A DNA stretch of 62,944 nucleotides. It comes from a virus. The stretch spans positions 1 through 62,944 of IMG/VR virus record IMGVR_UViG_3300025853_000079. One strand, written 5' to 3'. The translations under genes were made by a program, and so were the position numbers. The notes beneath the pieces were generated by a model. The model was not told where the DNA came from and did not search any database. It was given only the letters and a program-made list of their open reading frames with translations. This document shows positions 9,129-16,965 of the stretch, one piece after another; position 1 is the first letter of the stretch; each line of letters begins with the position of its first letter.

Positions 9129-9356
9129 TCAGGCCTTTTTCTGGACGGAGATACCCATCGACTTGAGAGACGAGCGAGTCAGCCAGGCAATGACGAAACG
9201 ATTCCGATTGACGTCCTCGCTCAGTTTGACGATCTCCTCGGACATAACCGGATCGAGCCGTGTAACGCCATCATCGCATTCGACAACGCGGCACACGACC
9301 GAAATCAGTTCGTTGCCCTTGTGGTCGAACGGCGTGTGAGACGGTAGGTCGCTCAT
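9129..9356 (-). CDS. Small hypothetical protein
   Basis: 75 residues from the ATG at 9356, chosen because GGAGG precedes it and because its ATG overlaps the stop of the zinc-ribbon gene (TGATG). It has alternating strands (ELISVVCRVVECDDG) and a short C-terminal basic segment. Not recognised. Confidence 0.65.
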   Translation of the reverse strand: MSDLPSHTPFDHKGNELISVVCRVVECDDGVTRLDPVMSEEIVKLSEDVNRNRFVIAWLTRSSLKSMGISVQKKA

Positions 9357-9502
9357 CAGTACCTCCGGTCGCGCTGGCAACGCGGACAAATCTCATGCTT
9401 CGCGGCCTGCGGCTTCTTCAGACGCTTCCCGCAGCATTTGCAGGTCACTGGAATGACCGGACCGCCGGCCCATGGTTTGCCGAGTTGCTTCTTGATGATC
9501 AT
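9356..9502 (-). CDS. 48-residue zinc-ribbon protein
   Basis: A very short gene starting MIIKKQLGKPW and holding two Cys pairs, CKCCGK and CPRC, 16 or so residues apart, as in a minimal zinc ribbon. The ATG lies nine bases after the -10-like element of the promoter copy at 9511-9539, so the message may be leaderless. Its stop overlaps the next start (TGATG). Likely a nucleic-acid- or protein-binding accessory to the packaging genes; the role is not known. Confidence 0.65.
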   Translation of the reverse strand: MIIKKQLGKPWAGGPVIPVTCKCCGKRLKKPQAAKHEICPRCQRDRRY

Positions 9503-9510
9503 GCCCGGCC

Positions 9511-9539
9511 ATCTAGCAAATCAGCCGAGCGATTGTCGA
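9511..9539 (-). promoter_or_regulatory. Late promoter-like copy upstream of zinc-ribbon operon
   Basis: Minus strand TCGACA, 17-base spacer starting ATCGCTC, then CTAGAT. It lies directly after the terminase stop and directly before the 48-residue gene. Confidence 0.65.
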
Positions 9540-9545
9540 AGTTGC

Positions 9546-11096
9546 TCAGCGTCGACCTTCGCCGCGATCAAGCTGCATCGATTCGTGTCGCCGACGGATC
9601 CGGACGCTCGACGCCGAATGATCGTGCGACGTTCGCGTAATCGTCTCGCCGCGGCGTGCCGCTTCCGTGTAGACCAGATAGCGCAGCGCGTCGACGGCGT
9701 GGTCGTCCTTCTTCAGCGGCTTGGGCTTCGCGTCGCGAGGATTCGCCCCGGTGACGCTGCCTCGCTCCCAGCGATACGTGCGCATCTGCCGCACGAGGTT
9801 CGGGCACCGCTCTCGATGGATGTAGAGCCGACACTGGCCGCCGAGCGTCTTGTCCGGCTTCAGCATGTAACGAACGTGCTCGATGCCCTCGTAAACCGAG
9901 TTGTTCGCGGCCGTCATGTTCAGCGGTCGGCAGTCGGGCTTGTACTGCGTTAGCTTCGTCGCGAGCCGAATCCCGTCCGGGTTGCTCGGGTCAGCATAGG
10001 TCGTCCCGAACCAGGGTTCATTGTCGTTCCAGTCCCAGTCATCAGAAATGCGTGACACTTCCTCGAGGTGATCGGCCGTCGTCATCGTCTGATCGGTGCT
10101 GTAATACTCATCGAAGACGAACCACTGGCCGGCCTCGGTCTTGTACGCCCAGAGACAGCAGAACGCGTTTTCCGGGCCGGCTCCCCAGTCGATTGCGCGT
10201 CGGTATTCGACGTTCTCAGGGAAATCGATCACGTCGTCGCCGGGAGCGTGTACCTGCGAATTCCAGGTCTGGTAAATCTGCCCTTCGAACTGCCCGAACT
10301 GGCCACGGCAGCGGACCGGCTTCACCTCGTCGGGAAGCATCCCGAAAAACTCGTCAAACCACTCCTGTGACACCTGACCGGCATCGACGGCACACTCGGT
10401 GTTCGACCAGTAGACAGCCCAGCCAGGCGGCAGGTCGTCCTCGTCGATCATGTCCTGCAGCTCGATCGACAATGCGGGATCGACCGGCGTGAACTCGGCC
10501 AGCTTGCTGCCGGGGAATTCGTACTCGCGGGATCCGCGGAGCACTTCCTCGAGGATGCCCCAGGGGAACTGCTCGACGAACAGAAAGCCGCCGATTGCGC
10601 GGGCCTGCATCTGGCTCCGGCCCTGTCGGTAACTCTTGAACTCCAGCACCCAGTTCTTGCCAGGCCGGCCTTCCCACGGCTTCAGCGGCACGCGTTTCGG
10701 CCAGTTGTCTTTCGAGCTCATCCACGCGATGCGATCGAACTCAATTTCGCCGTGTGGACAGATCGAGCGGCCGTAGAGCTTCTCGGCCCAGCAGGCTTCC
10801 ATGACCTGCTCGTAGCTCTCGGCAATGACCCAGAACGGAGTGTTCTCGCGCGGAGGCGGCTGCTCGTGCAGCACGAACTTCATCGCCTTGGCGAGCCCGA
10901 GCGTCGTCGTGCCGGCACCGTTTCCGCCCAGCATGAACGAGACGCCGCGGTGCTTCGAGTTGAAATATCCGGCCTGTTCGTCGCCCTTCTGCGGCTGATC
11001 AGGGCGAGGCTTGAACGTGCAGAACGCGTCATCGAGTGTCGAGACAACGCGGCCGGCTTCGTGCTCTGAATCGATCTCCGGACCGAGCAGCGGCAT
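9546..11096 (-). CDS. terL: Terminase large subunit
   Basis: 516 residues, the usual length for the ATPase-nuclease motor that packages DNA through the portal. The ATPase P-loop is at about residues 57-65, GGNGAGTTT, with Thr where Lys is expected. A Walker-B-like strand reads FLFVEQFPWGILEE. The nuclease half keeps acidic residues in RRAIDWG (about 304), TYADPS (about 367) and DDHAVDA (about 470). The ATG lies within a possible hairpin formed by GGCAT and ATGCC flanking GCAGTCAAAGACTGC. A terminator and a leader stem-loop precede it. Confidence 0.9.
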   Translation of the reverse strand: MPLLGPEIDSEHEAGRVVSTLDDAFCTFKPRPDQPQKGDEQAGYFNSKHRGVSFMLGGNGAGTTTLGLAKAMKFVLHEQPPPRENTPFWVIAESYEQVMEACWAEKLYGRSICPHGEIEFDRIAWMSSKDNWPKRVPLKPWEGRPGKNWVLEFKSYRQGRSQMQARAIGGFLFVEQFPWGILEEVLRGSREYEFPGSKLAEFTPVDPALSIELQDMIDEDDLPPGWAVYWSNTECAVDAGQVSQEWFDEFFGMLPDEVKPVRCRGQFGQFEGQIYQTWNSQVHAPGDDVIDFPENVEYRRAIDWGAGPENAFCCLWAYKTEAGQWFVFDEYYSTDQTMTTADHLEEVSRISDDWDWNDNEPWFGTTYADPSNPDGIRLATKLTQYKPDCRPLNMTAANNSVYEGIEHVRYMLKPDKTLGGQCRLYIHRERCPNLVRQMRTYRWERGSVTGANPRDAKPKPLKKDDHAVDALRYLVYTEAARRGETITRTSHDHSASSVRIRRRHESMQLDRGEGRR

Positions 11097-11123
11097 CCAG
11101 GCAGTCTTTGACTGCTATGCCCC

Positions 11124-11143
11124 GGCTCGGTGGTTCCGATGCC
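11124..11143 (-). promoter_or_regulatory. Leader stem-loop, copy upstream of terminase
   Basis: GGCATCGGAACCACCGAGCC on the minus strand, seven pairs with one bulged A and loop AACCA. It ends 28 bases before the terminase ATG. Confidence 0.7.
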
Positions 11144-11156
11144 ATGACGAACAAAC

Positions 11157-11192
11157 AAAAAGGCCCGGCAGCCAGTGGAACACTGCCGGGCC
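11157..11192 (-). terminator. Intrinsic terminator before terminase
   Basis: Minus-strand ten-pair stem GGCCCGGCAG / CTGCCGGGCC followed by TTTTTGTTTG. It ends transcription of the 116-residue gene and implies separate initiation or read-through for the terminase. Confidence 0.85.
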
Positions 11193-11247
11193 TCGCGGAC
11201 GATAAAAAAACGACTCGACAACCTCCGAGTTGAACGGAGAAGCGGGG

Positions 11248-11598
11248 TTATGAGCCCTCGCCGGCACCCTTGCTGTCAGCGTCGTCAGAAAACCCGTCCG
11301 CTGCTGGTGTTTCCGGGTAAATCGCACCGGGTCGCGGCTCGGTGCTCAGGTAGACCGTGAGTCCGTTTTCTTCGCGACCATAACGACCGTCGTCGGTCAC
11401 GTAGTCCTTGCCATTGCTGGCGTAAATCTTGCCGTTTGATGCTAGCTCGCTTGGCTGCGCTTCGGCCTCTTCAGTGTCAGCAACAATCTCAGCCTGCCCG
11501 CCTTCCTGCAGGTCATCGTTGTCGTTATCCGTCGTTGCCTCGGCAACAACCTCGCCCGTATCGGCGTCGACGATTGCGTCTGTCTGTTCGTCCGGCAT
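11248..11598 (-). CDS. Acidic hypothetical protein
   Basis: 116 residues, strongly acidic in its first half (runs of Asp and Glu), with a short strand-rich core (GKIYASNGKDYVTDDG) and a Pro/Gly-rich end. GAGGAGC lies a few bases before the ATG. Flanked by two intrinsic terminators. Not recognised. Confidence 0.6.
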   Translation of the reverse strand: MPDEQTDAIVDADTGEVVAEATTDNDNDDLQEGGQAEIVADTEEAEAQPSELASNGKIYASNGKDYVTDDGRYGREENGLTVYLSTEPRPGAIYPETPAADGFSDDADSKGAGEGS

Positions 11599-11628
11599 TG
11601 TCGTGCTCCTCGTGCTCAGAAGTGAAAG

Positions 11629-11666
11629 AAAAAGCCGGCCGCCCCTGTGTGCGGGAGGCGGCCGGC
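11629..11666 (-). terminator. Intrinsic terminator after the 282-residue gene
   Basis: Minus-strand perfect ten-pair stem GCCGGCCGCC / GGCGGCCGGC with a 13-base loop, followed by TTTTTCTTTC. With the promoter copy at 12598-12626 it frames a one-gene transcript. Confidence 0.9.
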
Positions 11667-11687
11667 TTCAGCAAGCTACACGCCCGC

Positions 11688-12536
11688 TTAACCAGCTTCG
11701 CGGCTGATGTGCTGGCCGTAATAGGTGAGCGTTTTCGCCTCGGCAGCTCCGTCCGCTTCGACGCCGACATACGGGATCAGGTCCGTCGCGTCCGTCAGTG
11801 CTGTCGTCGTCGCGACCAGCGTGCCGTTGATGTAGAAACGGGCGATGCGATCGCTATCGATCGCGATGACCAGCTCGTAGCTGGTGCTCGCTGCCACCGC
11901 GACACCGGTATCAGTCGCAGTGTCCGTTCCGCCGATCGAGCTGACCGCCTGGAACTCACCGTCGTTGACGTCATCCTCATAGCGGAAGAAGACTTGATCG
12001 TCGTCCGTCGCTGTCGTTGGCGTGTTGGTCAGCTTCAGGCCGGCCCAGATGATGCAGTTATCGATCGCGGCGCCAGTCTCGATGCGACACTGCCAGGCGG
12101 TCTGCTTGTCGGTGCCCCAGGTGATCTGAGTCCATGCCGACTGATTCGCGTCGAGGTGCGGTAACAGGATGACGCTGTCACCATCAGCCCCGTCCGTTGT
12201 GAACGTGAGGCCGCCCTCAGCGTTGAACGTGACGTCGTCGCTCGACGCGTTTGTGCCGAGAATCTCGAAATCCGGATCCGCGATCATGCGGGTCGCTTCG
12301 GCCGCGTTCTGGATGTCGGCATTCAGGCCAGGCTTGCCGCGCTGTCCGGCGATGTGTGTCAGCTGGATGCGGCTGGGCACCAGTCGAGCCGGGGCATCCA
12401 GCACCGTCTCACGACCAGCCAGCAGGCCTCGCAGGTTTTTGTCATAGAACAGGGCGCCACTGCAGGCATTGCTTGGTCGGTGATCGCTGTCTCCCGCGAT
12501 CTGACTGCCGTGCAGGCTGGGAATTGCCTCAACCAT
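11688..12536 (-). CDS. Virion protein with lectin-like beta-sandwich
   Basis: 282 residues. After a mixed N-terminus, residues about 100-275 look like a concanavalin/LamG-type sandwich: TQITWGTDKQTAW, WAGLKLTN, FFRYEDD, YELVIAIDSDRIARFYING and ALTDATDLIPYVG are spaced as in those folds. It has its own promoter copy and terminator, which fits a highly expressed surface or decoration protein. No enzyme motif. Identification is by fold pattern only. Confidence 0.6.
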   Translation of the reverse strand: MVEAIPSLHGSQIAGDSDHRPSNACSGALFYDKNLRGLLAGRETVLDAPARLVPSRIQLTHIAGQRGKPGLNADIQNAAEATRMIADPDFEILGTNASSDDVTFNAEGGLTFTTDGADGDSVILLPHLDANQSAWTQITWGTDKQTAWQCRIETGAAIDNCIIWAGLKLTNTPTTATDDDQVFFRYEDDVNDGEFQAVSSIGGTDTATDTGVAVAASTSYELVIAIDSDRIARFYINGTLVATTTALTDATDLIPYVGVEADGAAEAKTLTYYGQHISREAG

Positions 12537-12597
12537 CGTTCATTGCTCCGTACGGGTGATCGGGATTCAGTCTGGAATCCGGTGTGTGAGGCGTGGG

Positions 12598-12626
12598 CTG
12601 TAGCAAATCAGCTGAGCGATTGTCGA
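12598..12626 (-). promoter_or_regulatory. Late promoter-like copy upstream of lectin-like gene
   Basis: Minus strand TCGACA, 17-base spacer starting ATCGCTC, then CTACAG, 62 bases before the ATG at 12536. Confidence 0.65.
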
Positions 12627-12635
12627 ATTCGCTTT

Positions 12636-12863
12636 TCAGGCCATCGCAGCCCTGATCTGCTCGACCTTCTGCTCCCAGTCCTTCGGCTGATGTTCGGTTA
12701 GCAGGTCGATCGCTTTCTGCATTGCTTGCAGTCGCGTCAGGCCTGCCACTCGCATGTAGCGGAGCGGATCGCTAGCCAGATTACTCTCGCTGCCGTGAGC
12801 GTCAGCCTGTGCTGCCTTCTCGGCTTCGAGGAGCTTGTCGACGATGTGCTTGAGTCTGGACAT
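12636..12863 (-). CDS. Small helical protein
   Basis: 75 residues, almost entirely predicted helix (KHIVDKLLEAEKAAQ, LTRLQAMQKAIDLLTE). GGAGCGAA lies directly before the ATG. Not recognised. It is the last gene before the lectin-like transcript. Confidence 0.6.
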   Translation of the reverse strand: MSRLKHIVDKLLEAEKAAQADAHGSESNLASDPLRYMRVAGLTRLQAMQKAIDLLTEHQPKDWEQKVEQIRAAMA

Positions 12864-12906
12864 TTCGCTCCGTCAGTGAGCGCTGCGGACACGGCACGCG
12901 GAGTCG

Positions 12907-13500
12907 TTACGTTGCCTGCTTCTCGAAACCAATTCCTCGCATTCCTGCACGCTCTGCAGCTCGAGGTATCGCACCGCTCCCCGCAAATGGGTCGAGCAGG
13001 AGGCCACCCTCGACGGCAAATGGCCTGACTGCCCAGTCTGCAACTTCGGGCGGCAACTCTGCACGTCGACCATTACGGATCGGCTCTGCTGTAATGTGGT
13101 CAAGCATGTCGGCGGGAATTCCCTCACCCTTGCCTTTTCGCATCGCCACAGCGTTGACCGTCGCCCACTGCCAGCCGGGAGTTCTCGTTTTCGTTTTCGC
13201 GACCGGCTTGCACCAAGTACCGATGCGGACAGGCTCCAGAATCCCACGAACTGCCTCGACCATGTAGGCCGTCGAACGCCAGGACGACGCACAGAACACG
13301 ATCATCCAGCCGCCCCGCTTCAAGCGGACCGCAGCCTCGCGGAGAACGACAGCGACAGTCGCGCTCAATGCGTGCTCGCCGCCACTTCCCCCGAATGCGT
13401 AAGGCGGATCGGTCACGATCACATCCGGAGTCAACTCGAACTCTGAAAGTAAATCGATCGCGTCGCCGCGTCTGATCGAAAACATCTCGCTCTCTGTCAT
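12907..13500 (-). CDS. DPPY-type DNA methyltransferase (first)
   Basis: 197 residues. Motif IV TDPPYAF is at about residue 30 and motif I DPFAGSG at about 170, the circular order of the N4/N6 amino-methyltransferases. It is short and has no clear target-recognition insert. The ATG at 13500 is chosen because GGAGAG precedes it, inside the second unit of a 24-base tandem repeat. It lies next to a second enzyme of the same class, and likely protects phage DNA from host restriction. The specificity cannot be read from sequence. Confidence 0.85.
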   Translation of the reverse strand: MTESEMFSIRRGDAIDLLSEFELTPDVIVTDPPYAFGGSGGEHALSATVAVVLREAAVRLKRGGWMIVFCASSWRSTAYMVEAVRGILEPVRIGTWCKPVAKTKTRTPGWQWATVNAVAMRKGKGEGIPADMLDHITAEPIRNGRRAELPPEVADWAVRPFAVEGGLLLDPFAGSGAIPRAAERAGMRGIGFEKQAT

Positions 13501-13505
13501 TCCGT

Positions 13506-13553
13506 TCTCTCCAAAAGTAGCGCTGGACAGTTTTCCAAAAGTAGCGCTGGACA
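13506..13553. repeat. 24-base tandem repeat with AGCGCT sites
   Basis: Two adjoining units sharing TGTCCAGCGCTACTTTTGGA on the minus strand. Each holds an AGCGCT palindrome (13519-13524 and 13543-13548); the downstream unit also supplies the ribosome site of the methyltransferase at 13500. Candidate operator. Confidence 0.75.
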
Positions 13554-13573
13554 CGGCAGCCGCCTGCTGTGCG

Positions 13574-14242
13574 TTATCCAGCAAACGGCAGCACGCCCTG
13601 ACGTAGACGCTCGACCGCTTTCTGGCAGTATTCCTCGTTTATCTCTATTCCAACCGCACGCATTCCGGCCAGCTTCGCCGCAACCAATGTCGTCCCCGCC
13701 CCCATGAACGGATCAACCACACTTGTTACGTCATTAACCATGCTCAGGCACCACTGAATCAACCTCAACGGCTTCTCGGTCGGGTGGTGCTTTCCGTTCG
13801 TGTGCGCCTCAACCCGGCTCAAGCGAAACGTCTTGCACGGCTTATCCAGCGTTGTCCACGCTGCCTCAAAATCGCTGCCGCTGAATTCCTGCACCTTGTC
13901 CCACGTCAACCAGCATCGTGACGGCTTCACCGCAAAATAGTTGCCGCCCCAAATGATCGCGTTTTCTGCCAACTCAATTTGTGAATCAATCACCCACTGG
14001 CTCGGCGTTGCCGCATCCCAGTCTGGTGACTCTTTGAAATGCTTTTCCCATTCACCGTTCCCGCCCGTCAATCGCTTCCCTAACCCATACGGCGGATCAG
14101 TTAACAACAAGTCAAACCGCCCCAACCACGGCAACACTTTCCTGCAATCGGCGTTGTAGATCGTGATTCCACCCTGATCGTAAAAAGGCTGGATAACAAA
14201 CGGTTGCACCGGAGCGGCGGTCGTCGTCGCATCTGAATTCAT
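13574..14242 (-). CDS. DPPY-type DNA methyltransferase (second)
   Basis: 222 residues, N6_N4_Mtase family. DPPYGLG is at about residue 48, HPTEKP at about 150 and DPFMGAGTT at about 180. These are the catalytic and cofactor motifs of beta-class adenine or N4-cytosine methylases. A seven-pair hairpin CGCCCGG-TTCA-CCGGGCG at 14257-14274 lies just before the ribosome site GGAG, and AGCGCT sites lie further up at 14283 and 14303. Clustering with a second DPPY enzyme and a C5 methylase points to a multi-enzyme anti-restriction set. Confidence 0.9.
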   Translation of the reverse strand: MNSDATTTAAPVQPFVIQPFYDQGGITIYNADCRKVLPWLGRFDLLLTDPPYGLGKRLTGGNGEWEKHFKESPDWDAATPSQWVIDSQIELAENAIIWGGNYFAVKPSRCWLTWDKVQEFSGSDFEAAWTTLDKPCKTFRLSRVEAHTNGKHHPTEKPLRLIQWCLSMVNDVTSVVDPFMGAGTTLVAAKLAGMRAVGIEINEEYCQKAVERLRQGVLPFAG

Positions 14243-14338
14243 AGTCTTATCTCCGCCGCCCGGTGAACCGGGCGTTATTGGTAGCGCTGGACTGATTCCG
14301 CGAGCGCTGCGGACACGGCATCCGGAGCGATTTACGCC

Positions 14339-14743
14339 TCACGGCCGCTGCTTAACGAGCTCCTGTAGCTCAGCAATCTTGCCCGTCAGATCTGCCTGCT
14401 CCTGATACTTAAGCAGATTGTCGAACCAGAGCTTGATGCCCTGCAGCGCGACTCGATCCTTCTCGGTTCCCGTGTCGATGATCTCTAGCAGCTTCGCCTG
14501 AATCTTTTTTCCTTCCATGATGAAGCCGCCGAGCAAGCCATCGACGGCCTCGTTCCGTATCTCGTCGACCGTTGCCATGAAATCCGGATCCGTCGCTCGT
14601 CGCACGATCGTCGACAGATGGACGCCGGCCGCATTTGCGGCCTCACGTTGAGACAGTCCGCGGGCCAGCGCGATACGAATCCGATCGTCTCGCGCGACCG
14701 TCGACGCGGATTTGCCCTCTCGCTTGGCCTTCTTCTTCGCCAT
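14339..14743 (-). CDS. terS: Terminase small subunit-like HTH protein
   Basis: 134 residues. The basic N-terminus (MAKKKAKREGKS) is followed by a helix-turn-helix, LSQREAANAAGVHLSTIVRRA, and then helical segments with a C-terminal coiled portion (LQELVKQ). This layout matches phage small terminases, which bind packaging sites and stimulate the large subunit. It is upstream of the large subunit in the same direction but separated by methylase and surface genes. A phage regulator is the alternative. Confidence 0.65.
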   Translation of the reverse strand: MAKKKAKREGKSASTVARDDRIRIALARGLSQREAANAAGVHLSTIVRRATDPDFMATVDEIRNEAVDGLLGGFIMEGKKIQAKLLEIIDTGTEKDRVALQGIKLWFDNLLKYQEQADLTGKIAELQELVKQRP

Positions 14744-14750
14744 GGATCAC

Positions 14751-15806
14751 CTACGCAGTTGCTTCGGCTGTCGTGCGACGCTTCCAGGCAGAGTGCAACG
14801 CAGACACTCGTTGCACGGTCACCGCCGAACTGAAGTGCTGGCTCAGTTCGACAGCGATCGCCTTCATATCCGTGCGCCCCGACTCAAACCGTTCGACGGC
14901 TGCCGCCTTGACAGCGTCTGGCGTTGCCTTGGGTGGCTCCTGACTCGCGTTCTCATCGACAGGCTCGACTGGCGAGTCCTCGTCAGTGCTCTCGCTGTCA
15001 GCTGGTGCGGATTCAGTCGCGATGCCGTGCCGCTTCGCAACATCATCGACCTGGTTCAGCGTGATCTCGAACCGCTTCGCGACCTGCCAGGGAAGTGCTC
15101 CCTCTCTCAGAAACTCGACAACGTCCGCCTCGATCTCCTTGAGCCGCTCGGCTTCCGACTGCTGGACGATGCCGGCCTTCGATTGCTGTTCGACCTGCGT
15201 CGCTCGATCGAGGTGCCCCTGCAGCTCGATGTTGAGCTTCTCCCGAATGATCTTGTCTTCGGGATGCACAAAGTCGGCAGGGATCACACTGCCCGGCTTA
15301 TCGGCCTCCTGCTCAATCAACTTGCTGAGCGGCTGGCCGTGCTCGGTAAAGAAGATTCCAGTCCAGTTGCCATCGACGCGCAGGCCGAACTGAACTGCGA
15401 TCTGGAAGTCATTCAGCCCTTCGGCCTTGTATTCCTTCACGCTCTTGAGAACTCGCCCCTCGACCGCAATCCGGACCTTGCGATAGGTCTCGATGACGTC
15501 ACGGAACGCAGACCAGAACGCCTGCACGGGCTCACCGTCGGTCGTGATCTTCGCGCGATCGACGTACGCCTGATACTCCAGATCAACGCGTCGCATCCGG
15601 TCCGCGATCTCGCGGCAGTCGGCCGGCACGTCACCGTAGCAGATCGTCGAGATAGCAACCTGCAGCGCGGCATCAAGATCGCTGCCGTCCTCGATGCCGG
15701 TTGCCGTCAGGTCATCGCACCACTTGTCATGTGCTTCGATCAGAGTGTCGATCGCGCGAATGATATCGCCGCGTCGACTGTGCAGTGGGTTAGAGCTCCC
15801 CGTCAT
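14751..15806 (-). CDS. Hypothetical protein with HTH-like segments
   Basis: 351 residues, not recognised. It is mostly helical, with a possible HTH at about 225-255 (EFLREGALPWQVAKRFEI) and another near the C-terminus (DMKAIAVELSQHFSSAVT), joined by an acidic Ser/Glu/Pro linker. AGGAAG precedes the ATG. Its position directly upstream of the small terminase suggests a DNA-binding role at the junction of early and packaging genes. Confidence 0.6.
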   Translation of the reverse strand: MTGSSNPLHSRRGDIIRAIDTLIEAHDKWCDDLTATGIEDGSDLDAALQVAISTICYGDVPADCREIADRMRRVDLEYQAYVDRAKITTDGEPVQAFWSAFRDVIETYRKVRIAVEGRVLKSVKEYKAEGLNDFQIAVQFGLRVDGNWTGIFFTEHGQPLSKLIEQEADKPGSVIPADFVHPEDKIIREKLNIELQGHLDRATQVEQQSKAGIVQQSEAERLKEIEADVVEFLREGALPWQVAKRFEITLNQVDDVAKRHGIATESAPADSESTDEDSPVEPVDENASQEPPKATPDAVKAAAVERFESGRTDMKAIAVELSQHFSSAVTVQRVSALHSAWKRRTTAEATA

Positions 15807-15878
15807 TGTGCTTCCTGCATGTTGGGGAGGGGCTGGCCATAAGGATAGCCCCTCGGTGCTTGTTGTCCAGAGGTTTCG

Positions 15879-16130
15879 CTACGTCTTGCCCTCGGTCTTT
15901 TCCGCTGGCTTCGTGACGTCGATCTTCGTGAAGCCCTTCGCTTCCAACAGGAACGGAGCCGCCTTAACGGCCGTCTCTGCTGCTGCCCGACATTGCTCCG
16001 GGTTGATGGTCGGCATGTTGCTGATCAGCGCCGCGTAGATTGCGATCTCGGTCTCGGTGGTGACCTGCCCGATCGCCGCTCGCATGTGTGCCTCGCGTTG
16101 TGCGAGATCAACAATTCCGTTTCCGTCCAT
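15879..16130 (-). CDS. Small hypothetical protein
   Basis: 83 residues, helical with a hydrophobic middle (IAIYAALISNM) and a charged C-terminus. No family recognised. Only a weak purine-rich tract precedes the ATG. Confidence 0.5.
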   Translation of the reverse strand: MDGNGIVDLAQREAHMRAAIGQVTTETEIAIYAALISNMPTINPEQCRAAAETAVKAAPFLLEAKGFTKIDVTKPAEKTEGKT

Positions 16131-16179
16131 TGGTAACTTTCTTTTCTGGTTTGTGGTGATGGCCCGATTACTGCCCGCG

Positions 16180-16953
16180 TTACTCCTCGCTGCCGTAGCC
16201 GTTCGTGTTCCGCCAGGCGACCACGGCGTCGCTGATCTTGTCGATCGCAGCTGCCCCGATGCCCTTCACCTTTCGCAGACGGTCAGCGTTCATCGCTTCC
16301 TCGAGCTCCTTGACGGTCGCGATGTCCGCGTCTTCGAGCTTCTGCGCCTGGCTCGGCGTGATGTCGAGCTCGCTGACGGCCGCAGTGATCGCGGGATCCT
16401 TGCCGCTGGTGCTGGGCTCTTCGGCCTGCTGCTCTTCTTCGCTGTCCTCGGACGGGAACGGCAGAGCCGGCTGCCAGTTGCCGTTGAGCGCGTTGTTCAG
16501 CTCCACGCAGGTCGAGTTCAGCCGGTTCTGTGCGGCTTCCATGTACTTCTTGGCGGCCTTGGCTTCCTCGGCCGCTGCCGTGTGCGCGTCGGTCGCATCC
16601 TGCAGAGCTTCGAGCCGCTGCCCCATTTCGCTCTCGAGGCGTTTGACGGCCTCTTCGCGAGTCTCGACTTTCGGTCGCTCGGGTTCCTCGGTCTCGCCGG
16701 CCAGCAGATCGCAGAGGCAGTCGGGCAGGTCCGGATACTCCGGCTCTCGCCCCTCTTCGCCCACTGCGAACGATTCCGCGGAAACGTGATCGATCCAGTT
16801 GCTGAGCTCACACTGCTGCTCTTCGTCGAGAGCTTCCAGCTGCTCGAGTTCGACCGGTGACGTTTCGCCATCTTCGATCTTGCCGACCGAGACCAGTGCA
16901 GTCGCCAGGCCCTTGTGCAGTTCCGTCGTTTCGATTGCTGTCGCTGTCGTCAT
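16180..16953 (-). CDS. Coiled-coil protein with helix-hairpin-helix-like end
   Basis: 257 residues. The acidic N-terminal half is followed by a coiled coil at about 100-155 (EEAVKRLESEMGQRLEALQ), a low-complexity linker and a C-terminal segment ITPSQAQKLEDADI...VKGIGAAAIDKI. The last part looks like a helix-hairpin-helix DNA-binding fold (LEDADI.TV.EL and KVKGIG). AAGGGG precedes the ATG. Likely a DNA-associated early protein; precise role unknown. Confidence 0.6.
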   Translation of the reverse strand: MTTATAIETTELHKGLATALVSVGKIEDGETSPVELEQLEALDEEQQCELSNWIDHVSAESFAVGEEGREPEYPDLPDCLCDLLAGETEEPERPKVETREEAVKRLESEMGQRLEALQDATDAHTAAAEEAKAAKKYMEAAQNRLNSTCVELNNALNGNWQPALPFPSEDSEEEQQAEEPSTSGKDPAITAAVSELDITPSQAQKLEDADIATVKELEEAMNADRLRKVKGIGAAAIDKISDAVVAWRNTNGYGSEE

Positions 16954-16965
16954 CGTGTGCCCCTT

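Noticed and set aside
14712-15842. 376-codon plus-strand frame opposite the 351-residue gene
   Set aside because: Same reason: antisense shadow without motifs.
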